A stretch of DNA of 64,000 nucleotides from Alphaproteobacteria bacterium (lineage in GTDB: Bacteria; Pseudomonadota; Alphaproteobacteria; Sphingomonadales; Sphingomonadaceae): NCBI GenBank assembly GCA_018823325.1, contig JAHJIJ010000002.1, forward strand, positions 124,001 through 188,000, written 5' to 3'. How positions within the stretch are numbered: the first letter of the stretch is position 1; each line of letters begins with the position of its first letter. Below the pieces are notes generated by a model, which was not told the origin of the DNA, ran no database searches, and saw only the letters and a program-made list of their open reading frames with translations. This document shows, piece after piece, positions 1-10,467 of this stretch. The position numbers and the translations under genes are program-made.

Positions 1-2538
1 AACGCCGGCACGGACCAGATCGACAGCGCTGAACGTGCCCGTCAGATCATCCGTAACACCTACGGAAATGCTAGCCCGGCCATCATTGACGGCCACAACG
101 ACGGCAATGCCGCTGGCAAGCCGGCCCTTCGCATCATCGACGATGCCGCGCAGGCCCTTGGGATCGAGTCCTTCGAACTGTTGGGCAAGAAGCTTGTAGC
201 CATTGACGATTTCCGGCGCGGCTTCGGCCGAGGCACCACCGCCGGATGCGCCGGCCAGCGCCAGGGCTTTCTTCGCCTCGGCAAGCTCGCGCTCCAGCTT
301 GCGGCTCTGCTCGGCCAGCGCGGCAACGCGTGCGGTGGCTTCCTCTGGCGTTGTGCGCAAGGTCGCGGCGATGGCACGTAGCTGGTCATCCCGCTGGGTA
401 AGCCAGAGGCGTGCCGCTTCGCCGGTCAGGGCTTCGATCCGGCGGACGCCGCTTGCGACGGCGCTTTCGCTGACGATCTTGAACAGTGCGATGTCGCCGA
501 GTGCGCGCACATGCGTGCCGCCGCACAATTCGACGGAATAATTGCCTTCATCGCCAAGGCCCATGGAGAGGACGCGAACTTCGTCGCCATATTTCTCGCC
601 GAACAGCGCCATGGCGCCCGCGGCAATGGCATCCTCGGGCGACATGAGGCGCGTGCTGACCTCGGCATTGCCGCGGATCTGCGCGTTCACATCAGCCTCG
701 ACCTGCGCGATTTGCGCAGGTGTGAGCGCCTCGGGATGCGAGAAATCGAAGCGCAGCCGGTCCTCGGCAACAAGGCTGCCCTTCTGCGTGACATGCGGAC
801 CGAGCGTCTTGCGCAGGGCGGCGTGCAGGAGATGGGTTGCGCTGTGGTTCGAGCGGATACGGGCGCGCCGATCGGCATCGACCTCCATATGGACGATATC
901 GCCAACCGAGATCGTGCCGGCCTCGATCGTGGCTTGATGGGCATGGAGCCGGCCGAGCGGCTTGGCAGTGTCCGAAACCGTAGCAGCAAGACCATCGGCC
1001 TTGCTGATCCGACCGGTATCGCCGGCCTGACCGCCGCTCTCGCCATAGAATGGCGTCTGATTGGTGATGACGGTCACGCTCTCGCCGGCCTTGGCCTGTT
1101 CGACGCGGGCGCCATCCCTGACCAGCGCGACAACGCGCCCCTCCCCGGCCTCGCTCAGATAGCCTGTGAATTCGGTAGAGCCTTCCGTTTCGGCAATATC
1201 GAACCAGACATCTTCCGATGCCTTCTGGCCCGAGCCCTTCCAGGCCGCGCGCGCGGCGGCCTTCTGGGCGGCCATGGCAGCATCGAAACCGCCGCGATCG
1301 ACGCTGAGGCCCTGCGCGCGCAGGGCGTCCTCGGTCAGATCATAAGGGAAGCCATAAGTGTCGTAGAGCTTGAAGGCCGTCTCGCCGGGGAGCGTGGCGC
1401 CGGGCGTGAGACCGACGACGGCTTCGTCGAGCAGCTTGAGGCCCTTGTCGAGCGTCTGGCGGAAGCGGGTTTCCTCGCGCAGCAGCGTTTCCTCAATGAG
1501 GGGCTGGGCACGGATGAGTTCCGGGAAGGCCGCGCCCATCTCGCCGCTCAGGCCGCCGACGAGACGGTGCATCAGAGGCTCGGCAGCACCGAGCAGATGG
1601 GCATGGCGCATGGCGCGGCGCATGATCCGGCGCAGCACATAGCCGCGCCCTTCATTGGCGGGCAGAACGCCGTCGGCAATGAGGAAGCCCGCCGAACGCA
1701 AGTGATCGGCAATGACGCGATGGCTGGCCGCCTGCTCGCCTGTAGCGGACGTCTTGGTCAGCGCGGCGGAGAGATCGATGAGGGCGCGGAACTGATCGGT
1801 ATCGAAGACGCTGTGGACGCCCTGAATGACCGTGGCGGCACGCTCGAGACCCATGCCCGTGTCGATGGACGGTCGCGGCAGATCGCCGACGATTTCGCCG
1901 CCCAACTGCTCGAACTGCATGAAGACGAGGTTCCAGATTTCGACGAAGCGATCGCCATCCTCATCCGGCGAGCCGGGAGGGCCACCGGGAACGGAAGGAC
2001 CGTGATCGTAGAAGATTTCCGAACAGGGGCCGCACGGGCCATCATCGCCCATCGACCAGAAATTGTCCTTGGTGGCGATGCGGACAATGCGATCGTCGGG
2101 CAGGCCGGCGATCTTCTTCCAGTAGCCGAATGCCTCGTCATCGGTGTGGTAGACGGTGACGAGCAGCCGATCCTTGGCGAGGCCGAGTTCGCGCGTGACG
2201 AAGGTCCAGGCCAGCTCGATGGCGCGTTCCTTGAAATAATCGCCGAACGAGAAATTGCCGAGCATCTCGAAAAAGGTGAGATGCCGGGCGGTATAGCCGA
2301 CATTGTCGAGATCATTATGCTTGCCGCCAGCACGGACGCATTTCTGCGAGGAGGTCGCGGTCTTGTAAGGCCGGCTCTCAAGCCCGGTGAACACGTTCTT
2401 GAACGGCACCATGCCGGCGTTCACGAACATGAGCGTGGGATCGTTGTTCGGCACCAGCGGCGCGGAAGGCACGATCTGATGACCATTGGCCCCGAAATAA
2501 TCGAGGAACGCGCGGCGGATATCGTTGGTCGACGTCAT
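1..2538 (-). CDS. alaS: alanyl-tRNA synthetase, 3' end outside window
   Basis: Alanine-tRNA ligase, cytoplasmic, charges tRNA-Ala. The minus strand is open for 846 codons from the ATG at 2536-2538 to the window edge. The N-terminus ([20 protein letters not shown], then a stretch with [15 protein letters not shown] and a [14 protein letters not shown] region) is the class II catalytic core of AlaRS. The reading frame leaves the window near the conserved VRAGV of the C-terminal (C-Ala) domain, so about 40 residues should be missing, which matches the usual ~880 residues. It lies downstream of recA on the same strand with a 190-bp gap. Long open frames on the opposite strand here are codon-bias shadows. 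Confidence 0.95.
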   Translation of the reverse strand, partial: MTSTNDIRRAFLDYFGANGHQIVPSAPLVPNNDPTLMFVNAGMVPFKNVFTGLESRPYKTATSSQKCVRAGGKHNDLDNVGYTARHLTFFEMLGNFSFGDYFKERAIELAWTFVTRELGLAKDRLLVTVYHTDDEAFGYWKKIAGLPDDRIVRIATKDNFWSMGDDGPCGPCSEIFYDHGPSVPGGPPGSPDEDGDRFVEIWNLVFMQFEQLGGEIVGDLPRPSIDTGMGLERAATVIQGVHSVFDTDQFRALIDLSAALTKTSATGEQAASHRVIADHLRSAGFLIADGVLPANEGRGYVLRRIMRRAMRHAHLLGAAEPLMHRLVGGLSGEMGAAFPELIRAQPLIEETLLREETRFRQTLDKGLKLLDEAVVGLTPGATLPGETAFKLYDTYGFPYDLTEDALRAQGLSVDRGGFDAAMAAQKAAARAAWKGSGQKASEDVWFDIAETEGSTEFTGYLSEAGEGRVVALVRDGARVEQAKAGESVTVITNQTPFYGESGGQAGDTGRISKADGLAATVSDTAKPLGRLHAHQATIEAGTISVGDIVHMEVDADRRARIRSNHSATHLLHAALRKTLGPHVTQKGSLVAEDRLRFDFSHPEALTPAQIAQVEADVNAQIRGNAEVSTRLMSPEDAIAAGAMALFGEKYGDEVRVLSMGLGDEGNYSVELCGGTHVRALGDIALFKIVSESAVASGVRRIEALTGEAARLWLTQRDDQLRAIAATLRTTPEEATARVAALAEQSRKLERELAEAKKALALAGASGGGASAEAAPEIVNGYKLLAQQFEGLDPKGLRGIVDDAKGRLASGIAVVVAVNDGRASISVGVTDDLTGTFSAVDLVRAGV

Positions 2539-2728
2539 GAACGAGCGATTAGGGGAAGCCGGTGCCGTCGACAAGCGGTGAGTGCACGGAAAATCGCGAC
2601 CAAAATGCGACGGCCGACGGCCGGATCATCTCGCACAGGCGACGTCACAGCGCTCCACATCGCAGTCGGGAGGAAACAGGCGGCGGTGGCCTGACCGCAC
2701 CGAAGAACGATCAAGCCACCCGCCATGC

Positions 2729-3808
2729 TCAACCCTCGTCAGCCTCATCCTTGTCAGGGCCGGTCATCATGCCCTCGGCGACGACTTCGGTCCGGGCGCG
2801 AATAACGCGCTCGAGCTTGTCCATCATCTCCGGATTTTCCTTGAGGAAGGTCTTGGAGTTCTCACGCCCCTGCCCGATCCGCACCGAATCATAGGAGAAC
2901 CAGGCGCCCGACTTCTCGACCACACCGGCCTTGACGCCAAGATCGAGAATCTCGCCGACCTTGGAAATGCCCTCGCCATACATGATGTCGAACTCGACCT
3001 GCTTGAAGGGCGGCGCGACCTTGTTCTTCACCACCTTCACGCGCGTGGCGTTGCCGACGATATCGTCGCGATCCTTGATCTGCCCGGTGCGACGAATGTC
3101 GAGGCGGACGGACGCGTAGAATTTAAGGGCATTGCCGCCCGTGGTCGTCTCGGGGTTGCCGTACATGACGCCGATCTTCATGCGCAGCTGGTTGATGAAG
3201 ATGACCATGCAGCGCGAGCGGCTGATCGAGCCGGTGAGCTTGCGCAGCGACTGGGACATGAGGCGGGCCTGCAGTCCGACATGGCTGTCGCCCATCTCGC
3301 CCTCGATTTCCGCACGCGGCACCAGCGCTGCGACCGAATCGACCACCAGCACATCGATGGCGTTGGAACGGACCAGCGTGTCGGTAATTTCGAGCGCCTG
3401 CTCGCCGGTATCCGGCTGGGAGACGATCAGCTCATCGATGTTCACGCCCAGCTTGCGGGCATAGACCGGATCGAGCGCGTGCTCGGCATCGATGAAGGCG
3501 GCTGTACCGCCGGTCTTCTGCGCCTCGGCAATGACATGGAGCGCCAATGTGGTCTTGCCCGAGCTTTCCGGACCGTAAATCTCGATAACGCGGCCACGCG
3601 GCAGGCCACCGACGCCGAGCGCGATATCAAGGCCAAGGCTGCCGGTCGAAATCGCCTCGACCTGCATCGCCTCCTTGGAGCCCAGCTTCATGGCCGAGCC
3701 CTTGCCGAATGCGCGGTCGATCTGCGCCAGTGCTGCTTCGAGTGCCTTTTGCCGTTCCATGGTTCCCACGTTCTTCTCGCCGTCAATTAGCTTCAAGCTC
3801 GCCGTCAT
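2729..3808 (-). CDS. recA: recombinase RecA
   Basis: DNA strand-exchange ATPase and LexA co-protease (359 aa). The Walker A motif GPESSGKT, the MAW block IDAEHALDP, loop L1/L2 residues ([38 protein letters not shown]) and an acidic C-terminus (PDKDEADEG) are all present. I take the ATG at 3806-3808, giving MTASLKLID, because a purine-rich ribosome site (GGGGAGCAGG) sits just upstream and this N-terminus resembles sphingomonad RecA; an upstream in-frame ATG at 3832 is possible but would add eight unconserved residues. A LexA-type box lies 77-91 bp upstream. Confidence 0.97.
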   Translation of the reverse strand: MTASLKLIDGEKNVGTMERQKALEAALAQIDRAFGKGSAMKLGSKEAMQVEAISTGSLGLDIALGVGGLPRGRVIEIYGPESSGKTTLALHVIAEAQKTGGTAAFIDAEHALDPVYARKLGVNIDELIVSQPDTGEQALEITDTLVRSNAIDVLVVDSVAALVPRAEIEGEMGDSHVGLQARLMSQSLRKLTGSISRSRCMVIFINQLRMKIGVMYGNPETTTGGNALKFYASVRLDIRRTGQIKDRDDIVGNATRVKVVKNKVAPPFKQVEFDIMYGEGISKVGEILDLGVKAGVVEKSGAWFSYDSVRIGQGRENSKTFLKENPEMMDKLERVIRARTEVVAEGMMTGPDKDEADEG

Positions 3809-3884
3809 GTGCCTGCTCCCCATGGAAGTCAAATCCTCGTGATGTGAAAGTCACAAAGGACCATGTATCCTATTTGTTCTTATG

Positions 3885-3899
3885 GAACAAGAGGAGAAC
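3885..3899 (-). promoter_or_regulatory. LexA (SOS) box upstream of recA
   Basis: The plus strand reads GAACAAGAGGAGAAC, that is GAAC-N7-GAAC, which on the recA strand is GTTC-N7-GTTC. This is the direct-repeat operator known for LexA in alphaproteobacteria. It lies 77 bp upstream of the recA start, between recA and the convergent-side end of the glycan synthase gene, so it almost certainly controls recA. Confidence 0.85.
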
Positions 3900-3943
3900 A
3901 ACAAGGTTTGTCCAGAGAGTTCGGCTGGTTCGTCGATGGCGCT

Positions 3944-6124
3944 TTATGCAACCTGGCGAGAATCATCCACGGGATCGGCTGGCACCGGAGCATCAGCCGG
4001 CGCGACCAGGGGCGCACCGTCTTCGCCCGAGGCGACAAGGGGACGGCGCAGGTCGATTCGCTGACCGGGCGGGATACAGCGGGTCGCGGCGCTGAGCTTC
4101 TCCACGGGCGCCTCGGCTTCCTCTGCAGGCGCGTCGGCAGCCTGCGCGCGGATGCTGAGATCCGCCGACCAGAGCCGCCGCACGATGGCGCCAGCCACGG
4201 CGAGCGCGGAGGGACGCTGCGCATTCACGTTCATGCCGTTGGTGAAGAGCGAGACGATGAGCCGATCGCGGATCTCCTCGGAATGGAAATCGAACACGAT
4301 GCCGATCCGGCGCGCGGAATAGCGCACGAAGCCGCGCAGGATGCCGACATCAGGCAATACGATCTGCACGCGATCACCCACCGCAAAGCTGCTCGGCGCA
4401 TCGAGCTGGAGGCCGATGCCGGAAATGGAGATGTCGCCGCGCGAGCAAGAGAGCATCTGGCCATCTTCGCCAATCAGCGTGACCGTCTGGCGCAGATCGA
4501 AACGTTCCTCCCCGCGCACGCGCGGCTTCTCGAGGCACATCATTGCCACGAGCAGCAGCATGAGCATGTTGAAGGCGAGCCAGAAGGCGACGACTGGCAG
4601 CAACCCATCCTGCGTGATGATGCGGTAATCGGGCAGCATGTTGATGCCGAGGCTCGCGAGGCTTGCCGCCATGAGGACGAGCGAGGCAAACAGCACATAA
4701 TCGCCCGGCCCGCGCTTGCCGCCCTTGGAACCGGAGCCCTTGGGCGTCACCTTGAAGGTCAGGCCCTTGGGCGCGATCAGCGTCTTGAGGGCGGCGGGCA
4801 GGATGCGGAACGTCTGGAAGACCGACAGGATCTGCGCGGCGAGCGGATAATAGCGGCCCGGCGCGAGCATGCTGATGCCGCCCAGTAAGGCGACGATCAT
4901 CGGCAGCAGGAAGAAGATGATGCCATCCAGATTAACGCCGACCATGGGCGCCAAGTTGAACAGGGCAAAGAGGATTGGCGCGAGGATGGTGAAAACCGAT
5001 TGCAGGCCCTGCGTCACCCAGGCGGAGGGCAGGAACAGGAAGCGGTAGCGCAGCTTGAGGCCCCGGCCCAGCGGGCCATGGCTGAGATAGAGGATCTGGA
5101 TAGCGCCCTGTGCCCAGCGCTGACGCTGGACGAAGAAGGCCGCCGTGCTCTCCGGCGCGAGGCCGTAAGCCAGCGGCTCGTTGAGGTAGCGGGTGATGTA
5201 GCCCTTGCGCAGGCTGGCCAGAGTGAGCAGCATGTCCTCGGTGATCGAGCCCTCCGGCAATCCGCCCCCGATCTCATCGAAGATAGACCGCCGCGTTACC
5301 GAATTGGAGCCGCAGCAGAAGGAGGCATCCCAGCCGTCACGGCCCGGCATGATCGCCTCGAAGAAGAAGCGCTGATCATCCGGCATGGCCTGCTGCAGGC
5401 CAAGATTGGTCTGCATGGGATCGTGATTGTAGAAGCTGTGCGGGATCTGCACGATCCCGATCTTCTCATTCTCGAAGAAGCCCATGGTGCGGACCAGGAA
5501 GTCCTTCTGCGGCACGAAATCGGCGTCGAAAACCGCGACGAACGGCGCGCTCGTCTGCGTCAGGCCATGATTGATGTTACCGGCCTTGGCGCCCTTGTTA
5601 TCCGGGCGATTGATGTAGCCCGCGCCCTTGGCGATGCACATATCGCGCACCCAGGGACGGCGACCGTCATCGAGAACCCAGACGCGCGCATCGGGCCAGT
5701 CCATGGCGAGGCAACCGAGAATGGTCTTCTCCAGCACCTCGCGCGGCTCGTTGTAGGTGGCGATGAAGACATCGACAGGTGGGAGCAGTTCGGCATTTTC
5801 AGCCCATTGCGCCCGCAGCCGCGCTTCCCCGGCGTCAGCTTCGGCCGAACGGTTGGTGGGGCGCGAGAGAATCGCGAGGAGAATGCTCGCGTCGAAGAGC
5901 GCAAGCACTTCCACAACCAGACAGGTGACCGGCCACCACAGCTCGCCGAACGTGCCGTCCCACGGAATGGTGTGGACGACGCGCCAGTACAGATAATTCG
6001 CGATGGCAATAGCGATCGTCGTGACGATGCCGAGACGCGAGCGCCAGATGCCGCCGAACACGACGAAAGCGCCCAGCACGAGCGCCAGCGAAGTCCAGGG
6101 CGCTGTGAAAGCGACGTCGAGCAT
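3944..6124 (-). CDS. membrane GT2 glycan synthase with C-terminal PilZ domain (BcsA/BgsA-like)
   Basis: Processive family-2 glycosyltransferase of the inner membrane (726 aa), likely polymerising a beta-glucan from a UDP-sugar and extruding it. Catalytic signatures: VLDDG (Asp152/153), DAD (200-202), TED (295-297) and QRQRW (333-337), the Q/RxxRW motif of cellulose synthase-like enzymes. About two membrane spans lie before the catalytic domain and several follow (370-430, 475-530). A PilZ domain follows at about 535-630 with RGEER (537-541) and DISISG (564-569), the RxxxR and D/NxSxxG c-di-GMP motifs. The start MLDVAF at 6124 is 5 bp after the stop of the membrane-fusion gene, so they are co-transcribed. 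Pairing resembles Sinorhizobium BgsA/BgsB (mixed-linkage beta-glucan) or a cellulose synthase; no bcsB/C/Z is seen. Product identity is not determined. Confidence 0.85.
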   Translation of the reverse strand: MLDVAFTAPWTSLALVLGAFVVFGGIWRSRLGIVTTIAIAIANYLYWRVVHTIPWDGTFGELWWPVTCLVVEVLALFDASILLAILSRPTNRSAEADAGEARLRAQWAENAELLPPVDVFIATYNEPREVLEKTILGCLAMDWPDARVWVLDDGRRPWVRDMCIAKGAGYINRPDNKGAKAGNINHGLTQTSAPFVAVFDADFVPQKDFLVRTMGFFENEKIGIVQIPHSFYNHDPMQTNLGLQQAMPDDQRFFFEAIMPGRDGWDASFCCGSNSVTRRSIFDEIGGGLPEGSITEDMLLTLASLRKGYITRYLNEPLAYGLAPESTAAFFVQRQRWAQGAIQILYLSHGPLGRGLKLRYRFLFLPSAWVTQGLQSVFTILAPILFALFNLAPMVGVNLDGIIFFLLPMIVALLGGISMLAPGRYYPLAAQILSVFQTFRILPAALKTLIAPKGLTFKVTPKGSGSKGGKRGPGDYVLFASLVLMAASLASLGINMLPDYRIITQDGLLPVVAFWLAFNMLMLLLVAMMCLEKPRVRGEERFDLRQTVTLIGEDGQMLSCSRGDISISGIGLQLDAPSSFAVGDRVQIVLPDVGILRGFVRYSARRIGIVFDFHSEEIRDRLIVSLFTNGMNVNAQRPSALAVAGAIVRRLWSADLSIRAQAADAPAEEAEAPVEKLSAATRCIPPGQRIDLRRPLVASGEDGAPLVAPADAPVPADPVDDSRQVA

Positions 6125-6129
6125 GCGAC

Positions 6130-7311
6130 TTAAAGACTGCGGCTGAACCGCACCTCTGCCAGGCGACCGACATCGCATTTGCGCGCTGCATCGACCTTCC
6201 CCGGCAATTGCTCAGGCAGTGCGACATCGACGATGATCTCGCGCGCTTCCGGCAAGGAGTATGTCGATGCAGCCAGCAGACCTTCCTGCCGTCGGCCAGC
6301 GGCACCCGTGATGGCAAGTACTTTGCCTTCCATCCACTGATCGGCACCGATCATGCGAATTTTCGCGGGCGCTCCGGCGTGAATGACTTCCGCCTTGCGC
6401 TCGGGCAACGCCACCTGAACGAAGCGGCGGCGGCAATCCACCAGGTCGACGACCGGCTCCCCAGCCCGGATGGACGTGCCGGAACTGGCCGTTGCGGCCC
6501 AGACCAGTGTGCCGGCGGGCGCGACATAATTGGCGCGCGCCTGCGCATCCTTCAGCCGGAGCTGGGTCTGGGTATATTCGGCGTTGGCGTCCGTAAGCAT
6601 CTTCTCGATAGCCTGCCGCTGCAACACGACGCGGTCTGCCTGCTGAACGGCATAGGGTGCATCGTTATAGCTGTCGCCAAGGAAGACCCCTGATTGCGCA
6701 GCGCCACGGGCGATGCCGATGGACTGAATCTTTGCGCCCAGCCCGCTGCACTCACTATCCTTGGCGGCCAGCACGGCAGTGGCCTTTTCCACGCCCGCCG
6801 CCGACATGAAGCCCTGTTCGGAGAGTTGACGCGCGCGCGCCAGGCTGGCCTGCATTTCGGCGCGCTCGGCCCGACACCCGGCGAGTGCCGCGCTTGCAGC
6901 TGACTGGTCCTCGGCAAGGCGCGCCGTGGTGGCATTGGAGAATACGGCAGCGCGGCGTCCAAGCCGGACCTCCTGCGCGGTCAATTCATCGAGTTGCCGC
7001 TTGGCCAGATCGATCTGAGCCAGTGCGATCTCCGCCCGCGCCCTCAGTTCGGCGACTTCGCCAGTGTCCTGGGACAGATCAAGCAGGTGGATCGACGTCG
7101 GCTTGGCAAAATATTCGCCGTCGGCAGGAAGCGCGGCAACCGTGCCGTCCGCAGCCGCAGTAAGGCGAATGATGGGGGCGTTGACGGCTGCCTGCGTCGA
7201 CACGTCATTGAAGACATAAGGTGCAAAACCGATAGCGCCGGTGCTCAGCAAGGCGACCGCCAAGGCGATGCGGGTACTGCGTGCGCGCAGGATTGTTTCT
7301 ACTCGGCTCAT
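6130..7311 (-). CDS. HlyD-type membrane fusion protein partner of the glycan synthase (BgsB/Alg44-like)
   Basis: Periplasmic adaptor anchored in the inner membrane (393 aa). An N-terminal membrane segment (about 14-32, ALAVALLSTGAIGFAPYVF) is followed by a beta-barrel/lipoyl-type region, a long coiled coil (about 85-260, rich in AE/RAR heptads), then a second lipoyl half (YVAPAGTLVWAATASSGTSI) and a barrel domain. This is the architecture of HlyD family proteins that accompany exopolysaccharide synthases. It is immediately upstream of the GT2-PilZ gene (5-bp gap) and 112 bp downstream of cckA. Probably guides the nascent glycan through the periplasm; no outer-membrane porin gene is seen nearby. 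It lacks a PilZ domain, unlike Alg44. Confidence 0.8.
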   Translation of the reverse strand: MSRVETILRARSTRIALAVALLSTGAIGFAPYVFNDVSTQAAVNAPIIRLTAAADGTVAALPADGEYFAKPTSIHLLDLSQDTGEVAELRARAEIALAQIDLAKRQLDELTAQEVRLGRRAAVFSNATTARLAEDQSAASAALAGCRAERAEMQASLARARQLSEQGFMSAAGVEKATAVLAAKDSECSGLGAKIQSIGIARGAAQSGVFLGDSYNDAPYAVQQADRVVLQRQAIEKMLTDANAEYTQTQLRLKDAQARANYVAPAGTLVWAATASSGTSIRAGEPVVDLVDCRRRFVQVALPERKAEVIHAGAPAKIRMIGADQWMEGKVLAITGAAGRRQEGLLAASTYSLPEAREIIVDVALPEQLPGKVDAARKCDVGRLAEVRFSRSL

Positions 7312-7423
7312 TTTGGTCCACCACCCTGGAATACGGGCGTCTGCCTGCGCCCATCGATCAAGGCGTTAGCAGCGACGTGGTTACGATATGGTTAGCCGCT
7401 CCCCCGCTGAGGCTCAGGTAAGT

Positions 7424-9859
7424 TCAGGCTGCCCCGTCGGTTGAGGGTGCATCCCGCTGCGCGGTCGCCAACACATCGCGCGCGGCCTCGGCGAGCTGCG
7501 ACACCGAAAATGGCTTGGGCAGAAACGCGACATTGGCAATGTCGATCGACTTACGAAGCTGCTCCTCCGCATAGCCGGACATGAACAGCACCGGTATGTC
7601 CGGATGGGCTTCGCGGACCGTGCGAACCATCGTTGGCCCGTCCATACCGGGCATGACCACATCCGAGATCAGCAGATCGACTTTCCCGACCTCCGCCAGA
7701 CGAGCAAGCCCCTGCTCTCCATCCGATGCGGTGATGACGGTATAGCCCTGCCGTGTGAGCGCGCGCTCTGCCACGTTGCGCACCATATCCTCGTCCTCGA
7801 CGAGCAGGATCGTGCCGGTGCCCCATGTCTCGCTCGGCTGAGCCTTGCGGGGCGCGGCCAGCGAGGGCTGATCCTCGGCCGTGACGGCGTGGACCGGCAG
7901 ATAGATGTTGAACGTGGTCCCCTCGCCCGGACTTGATTCCGGGAAGATGAACCCATTCGACTGCTTGACGATTCCGTAGACCGTGGAAAGCCCCAGCCCA
8001 GTGCCCTTGCCCACCGACTTGGTGGTGAAAAAGGGCTCGAAGATCTTGCCAAGCAGCTCCAGCGGAATGCCGGTGCCGGTATCGCCGATGCTGAGGCCGG
8101 TATAGTCGCCAATCGGCATGATCTCGTTCTTCATCTCGCGCACGTCGGCTGCGGAGACGGGGAAGGTGCGAATCGTTACCGTGCCGCCATCGGGCATGGC
8201 ATCGCGGGCATTCACGACCAGATTGACGATCACCTGTTCGAGCTGACCGGGGTCGGCGCGAACATGGCCGAGATTGCGGCCATGGAAGACCTCCAGCTTG
8301 ATATTCTCGCCGAGCAGGCGCTTGAGCAGGCTGGACACTTCCGACACCACATCGGGCAGCTGCAACACTTGTGGGCGCAGGGTCTGCTGGCGGGAAAAGG
8401 CGAGCAGCTGGCGGGTCAGCGAAGCCGCGCGATTGGAATTGGCCTTGATTTGCTGAATATCGTCATAATCGCTGTCGCCAGGCGTGTGCCGCATCAACAT
8501 GAGATCGCAATGGCCGATGATTGCGGTGAGAATGTTGTTGAAGTCGTGGGCGACGCCGCCGGCGAGCTGACCCACGGCCTGCATCTTGGTCTGCTGCGCG
8601 ACTTGCCGCTTGAGGCGCGATTCCTCGCTATTGTCCTTGAGGCTGAGGAGAACGGCGGCCTCGCCCAATCCGCGCACACCAGCGACGCTGAGCGAGACCG
8701 GTTCGTCCGGGGTGCCGCACAGACGGATCTGCATGTCGCCCGACATCTGCGGACCGTTGGCGAAACGCCGGATCGTATCGGCCACCGCTGCCCGATCCTC
8801 GACAACAACGAGATCGCCCGGATAGCTCGGCTTCTCACCCGGCGGGATGCCGGCTGCCCGGCCGAACGCCTTGTTGAAAAACAGCAATCGCCCATCGCGA
8901 TCCGCCATGCCAAGGCCGAACGGCAAGAGCGAAAGCAGCGCCTCCACATAAGCAAGGCTGGAAATGCCTTCCACGGACGCGACGGCATCGTCCATCATGA
9001 CGAGCACAAGCTGGCCCGCAGGATCGTCGGGGCGCAGCGGCACCTGGATCATGCGGATAGGGACAGACTGCTTTTCTTCCTGCGCGAAGAAGATGCGTCC
9101 TTCTTCATCGACACGCATATAGCCGGTGAAATCGCGCCCATGAATGTTGCTGTCAGCGCGCCCCGTCGCGCGCAGGATAAAGGCGGGATTGGCGGCGCGA
9201 ATCCGCCCTTCGCTGCCAATCATCACGCACATGATTCCGGCATCGGACAGGCGCTGCCCGGCCTCTCCCGCCATGATGCGCACATAATCATCGACAATGC
9301 TGGCCTGCTGGACGCTCGCGAAGCGCCAGAGCAGATAATCATCGACCCGGCCGGTGCGGATCACATCGACATCAAGCTGCAGACTGCCGCGCATGATGCC
9401 GCGAACATGTGTCTCCCCGTCCCGCCAGGCGGACTTGCCGCCCTCGGCAAGCCGTTCCTGATCACTGGCGGAAATCTTGATTTCCGAGGGCGGGGGATAA
9501 CCGGGAAACCACTCGCCATATTGGTCATTCGCACAGACCATCCGGCCGGTACGGTCTGTGATCGCGATTGCCAACCCGGCCGAGTTTGCCGCTGCGCGGG
9601 TCAACGTCCAGTCCGGATCGACCGGCGAATGAACAGCGACTGGCGCGACGGCGCGATGCGTAAACCAGGCCAGCGCCGCAACCGCCAGCACGGTCACGCC
9701 AAAAACGCCAGCAATGGTCACATCGCCAAGCAGCCACAAAATTGGCGTACCGGCCAGCAAAGCGACCAAAGCGACGAGCAGGAAGACGGGGAAACGCTGT
9801 TGATCCGACGCCAGGTTGAGCAAATCGCCATGGCGCGCGCTCGAACCCGCGCCGTTCAC
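7424..9859 (-). CDS. cckA: cell-cycle hybrid histidine kinase CckA
   Basis: Inner-membrane hybrid kinase (811 aa) that in alphaproteobacteria feeds phosphate through ChpT to CtrA and CpdR. Two membrane spans lie at about 23-70; PAS-like sensor regions follow; the DHp H-box AGGVAHDFNNILTAIIGH carries the phospho-His; the HATPase region has VNARDAMPDGG, GTGIP and GKGTGLGLSTVYG; the C-terminal receiver has ILLVEDED, the phospho-acceptor in SDVVMPGMDG and a conserved Lys in FLPKPFS. The VAHDFNN variant of the H-box is typical of CckA. Its start overlaps the DUF2062 gene by 4 bp (ATGA), and that gene overlaps smpB, so the three form one transcription unit. Confidence 0.92.
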   Translation of the reverse strand: MNGAGSSARHGDLLNLASDQQRFPVFLLVALVALLAGTPILWLLGDVTIAGVFGVTVLAVAALAWFTHRAVAPVAVHSPVDPDWTLTRAAANSAGLAIAITDRTGRMVCANDQYGEWFPGYPPPSEIKISASDQERLAEGGKSAWRDGETHVRGIMRGSLQLDVDVIRTGRVDDYLLWRFASVQQASIVDDYVRIMAGEAGQRLSDAGIMCVMIGSEGRIRAANPAFILRATGRADSNIHGRDFTGYMRVDEEGRIFFAQEEKQSVPIRMIQVPLRPDDPAGQLVLVMMDDAVASVEGISSLAYVEALLSLLPFGLGMADRDGRLLFFNKAFGRAAGIPPGEKPSYPGDLVVVEDRAAVADTIRRFANGPQMSGDMQIRLCGTPDEPVSLSVAGVRGLGEAAVLLSLKDNSEESRLKRQVAQQTKMQAVGQLAGGVAHDFNNILTAIIGHCDLMLMRHTPGDSDYDDIQQIKANSNRAASLTRQLLAFSRQQTLRPQVLQLPDVVSEVSSLLKRLLGENIKLEVFHGRNLGHVRADPGQLEQVIVNLVVNARDAMPDGGTVTIRTFPVSAADVREMKNEIMPIGDYTGLSIGDTGTGIPLELLGKIFEPFFTTKSVGKGTGLGLSTVYGIVKQSNGFIFPESSPGEGTTFNIYLPVHAVTAEDQPSLAAPRKAQPSETWGTGTILLVEDEDMVRNVAERALTRQGYTVITASDGEQGLARLAEVGKVDLLISDVVMPGMDGPTMVRTVREAHPDIPVLFMSGYAEEQLRKSIDIANVAFLPKPFSVSQLAEAARDVLATAQRDAPSTDGAA

Positions 9860-10467
9860 GAGGCTTGTCCCCCGATCGCACTCAGATCGGCAGCGTTCGT
9901 GCGGTTTTCCTCAGCAAGCCGTCCCGATTTGCGAGACCGCCATTTCCGCGCCATCCGGCTCCGCCAGAGCCACGAAGAAATCAGATAGCCGATTGCCGCC
10001 GCAACGACCGACACGATCGTCAGGCCGAACAACAAGGTCGGCGCGGTGGAGGAAAACAGCCAGGCAGCCCATTCGGTCAATCCGGCACCTTCGTGAATCA
10101 GCGCCATGACCTGAGTCATGTCCCCAGAACGGCCAAGCATGCTGGCGCCCACATAATAAGAGGCTGCCAGGATGAAGGGCGTCGTCGCGGGATTTGAAAG
10201 AAACGTCATGGCAGCGGCGAGCGGTACATTCGCCCGGAATGGCAACGCAAGCAGCGCGGCGCCTGCAATCTGCAAACCGGGAATCAACAGGAAGATCCCC
10301 ACCAGCAACCCGAGCGCAACGCCGCGCGGAACCGATCTGCGCGTGAACCGCCACAACTCGGGCGCCAGCACGCGATGAGCAACAGGTTTGACGAAGCGAT
10401 TTTCCGCCAGACTGTCCCGGCTGGGCATGGACGCCCGGAACGCTCTGACAAGGCGGCTTTTGGGCAT
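9856..10467 (-). CDS. DUF2062 membrane protein
   Basis: Predicted inner-membrane protein of the DUF2062 family (203 aa), function unknown. After a basic N-terminus there are hydrophobic segments at about 48-75 (GVALGLLVGIFLLIPGLQIA), 82-110 (the SNPATTPFI motif typical of the family is at about 91-99) and 135-170, ending in a basic, Arg/Lys-rich tail. Some family members are coupled to glycosyltransferases. Start overlaps the smpB stop by 1 bp and its stop overlaps the cckA start by 4 bp, so it is translationally coupled to both. Whether it works with CckA is not known. Confidence 0.8.
   Translation of the reverse strand: MPKSRLVRAFRASMPSRDSLAENRFVKPVAHRVLAPELWRFTRRSVPRGVALGLLVGIFLLIPGLQIAGAALLALPFRANVPLAAAMTFLSNPATTPFILAASYYVGASMLGRSGDMTQVMALIHEGAGLTEWAAWLFSSTAPTLLFGLTIVSVVAAAIGYLISSWLWRSRMARKWRSRKSGRLAEENRTNAADLSAIGGQAS

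Noticed and set aside
511..2694. 727-codon plus-strand open frame opposite alaS
   Set aside because: It mirrors the codon bias of alaS, has no ribosome site or recognisable domain, and alaS is certain on the other strand.
8264..9988. 574-codon plus-strand frame opposite cckA
   Set aside because: Antisense shadow running past the cckA start into the DUF2062 gene.
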